Shown: piece by piece, positions 22,018 through 22,753 of the stretch
Position numbering within the stretch: position 1 is the first letter of the stretch
Layout: the number at the start of each line of letters is the position of its first letter
Assembly: GCA_021159235.1 (NCBI GenBank)
Contig: JAGGSF010000076.1
Coordinates: 1 to 22,753 of the forward strand
Source of the DNA: Deltaproteobacteria bacterium
Lineage (GTDB): Bacteria; Campylobacterota_A; Desulfurellia; JAGGSF01
Direction: 5' to 3'
Length of the DNA: 22,753 nucleotides
Position numbers and translations under genes: made by a program
Notes under the pieces: generated by a model
What the model was told of the DNA's origin: nothing
The model's database searches: none
What the model saw: only the letters and a program-made list of their open reading frames with translations

Positions 22018-22753
22018 TGCATAACCTCTCCCAATTTGAATATCGGTAGATACATGGCGATGACGATGAAACCTATTATTCCTCCCAGAACAATGATCAT
22101 TACAGGTTCCATTATGGAAGTAAGATTCTTGACGGCATCGTCTACCTCCGCTTCGTAGAATCTGGAAACATTTTCTAACATTTCATCTAACCTGCCTGTT
22201 TCCTCTCCTACGGATGTCATTTGAACAACCATCGGTTCAAATATATGCGCCTGCAAGAAGGCACTGGCTACAGTTTCTCCCTTTCTGATCCTGTCTCTTA
22301 TTGAAGAGAGCGCATCTTCTATAACTTTATTTCCCGCTGTTTTAACAGCAATATTAATGGCTTCCAGAAGTGGTAATCCACCTTTTACCAATGAAGAAAT
22401 TGTAGTAGACAGGCGAGCAACAATTCCTTTGTTGATCAATTTGCCGAACAGAGGTAGGTGAAGTAAAACATTATCTATAAACTTTCTTGCTCTTTCGTCT
22501 TTTTTGTGTAAGAGTTTAATTGTTATCACGAGTGCGATGATACACAATACAATAGGTAAAAACGCCTTTCTGGTGAATATACTTATATTGATTACTATTG
22601 TTGTAAGTAGAGGTAAATGCATGCCCGCAGACTGATAAATTTCGGCAAAGGTGGGAATGACTTTTACCAGTATAAGAATGATTACTGCTATAGCCACTAC
22701 ACTTACAATAAGAGGGTAGGCCAGTGCGCCTTTAATCTTTCTTTTTAAAGTTA
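22014..22753 (-). CDS. GspF/PilC/MshG-type inner-membrane platform protein, 5' end beyond the window
   Basis: Polytopic inner-membrane core of type IV pilus and type II secretion machines, contacting the motor ATPase. About 246 C-terminal residues are visible; the frame stays open to the window edge, with LKRKIKGALAYPLIVSVV at the edge matching the region before the middle membrane helix, so this is a partial gene and not a short one. Seen are a large hydrophobic stretch, a second cytoplasmic GspF domain (KGGLPLLEAINIAVKTAG, then VVQMTSVGEETGRLDEML), a final membrane helix (EPVMIIVLGGIIGFIVIAMY) and the usual LPIF end. It could serve the MshL cluster at 10.7-15.6 kb, but it faces the opposite way about 6 kb off, so this is inference. 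The stop overlaps the ftsH stop. Confidence 0.92.
   Translation of the reverse strand, partial: TLKRKIKGALAYPLIVSVVAIAVIILILVKVIPTFAEIYQSAGMHLPLLTTIVINISIFTRKAFLPIVLCIIALVITIKLLHKKDERARKFIDNVLLHLPLFGKLINKGIVARLSTTISSLVKGGLPLLEAINIAVKTAGNKVIEDALSSIRDRIRKGETVASAFLQAHIFEPMVVQMTSVGEETGRLDEMLENVSRFYEAEVDDAVKNLTSIMEPVMIIVLGGIIGFIVIAMYLPIFKLGEVMH

Overview
The window looks like a chromosomal segment of a Gram-negative anaerobe of moderately low G+C (about 40 % by eye). The Gram-negative envelope is shown by an RND efflux pump, an outer-membrane secretin and a periplasmic HtrA. The anaerobic habit is suggested by a class III (oxygen-sensitive) ribonucleotide reductase and its radical-SAM activase. 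I cannot assign a lineage from the sequence alone. A load of three inteins would fit a thermophile or a deep-branching lineage, but that is only a hint.

Layout. (1) 122-4354, minus strand: a two-gene efflux operon, periplasmic adaptor then HAE1-type RND pump, with no outer-membrane channel or regulator in view. (2) 4449-16025, plus strand: one long tightly packed run. It begins with nrdG and a 5.6-kb nrdD gene carrying three in-frame inteins. It continues, 3 nt later, into an MSHA-type pilus / type II secretion assembly cluster: a secreted unknown, a PilM-PilN-like fusion, PilO-like, PilP/GspC-like, MshL-type secretin and MshN-like TPR protein. It ends with a PaaI-type thioesterase. Most junctions are overlapping or within a few bases. 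(3) 16015-16974, minus: a UDP-glucuronate 4-epimerase-like sugar-nucleotide enzyme, apparently on a leaderless mRNA with a perfect consensus promoter. (4) 17094-22017, plus: a PHP phosphoesterase, BamB-like beta-propeller, HtrA and FtsH operon for envelope quality control, starting from a near-consensus promoter that lies back-to-back with the epimerase promoter. (5) 22014 to the right edge, minus: the C-terminal part of a GspF/PilC/MshG inner-membrane platform protein, cut by the window end.

How it fits together. The most remarkable object is nrdD. Its 1863-codon reading frame should splice to a 737-residue reductase. The inteins fall at three conserved motifs within 95 residues of the mature protein and use three different nucleophile pairs (Thr1/Cys+1, Ser1/Ser+1, Cys1/Thr+1). 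All keep both acidic residues of a two-motif LAGLIDADG homing endonuclease. The first has threonine where class 1 inteins have Cys or Ser. The reductase also carries a coiled-coil-like insertion between its zinc site and its glycyl-radical loop.

The pilus genes supply the inner-membrane assembly platform and outer-membrane pore. Pilins and motor ATPases are absent, so the rest of the system must lie elsewhere. No tRNA, rRNA, CRISPR array, transposon or convincing rho-independent terminator was seen. Every convergent gene pair overlaps at its stop codons, leaving no room for one.
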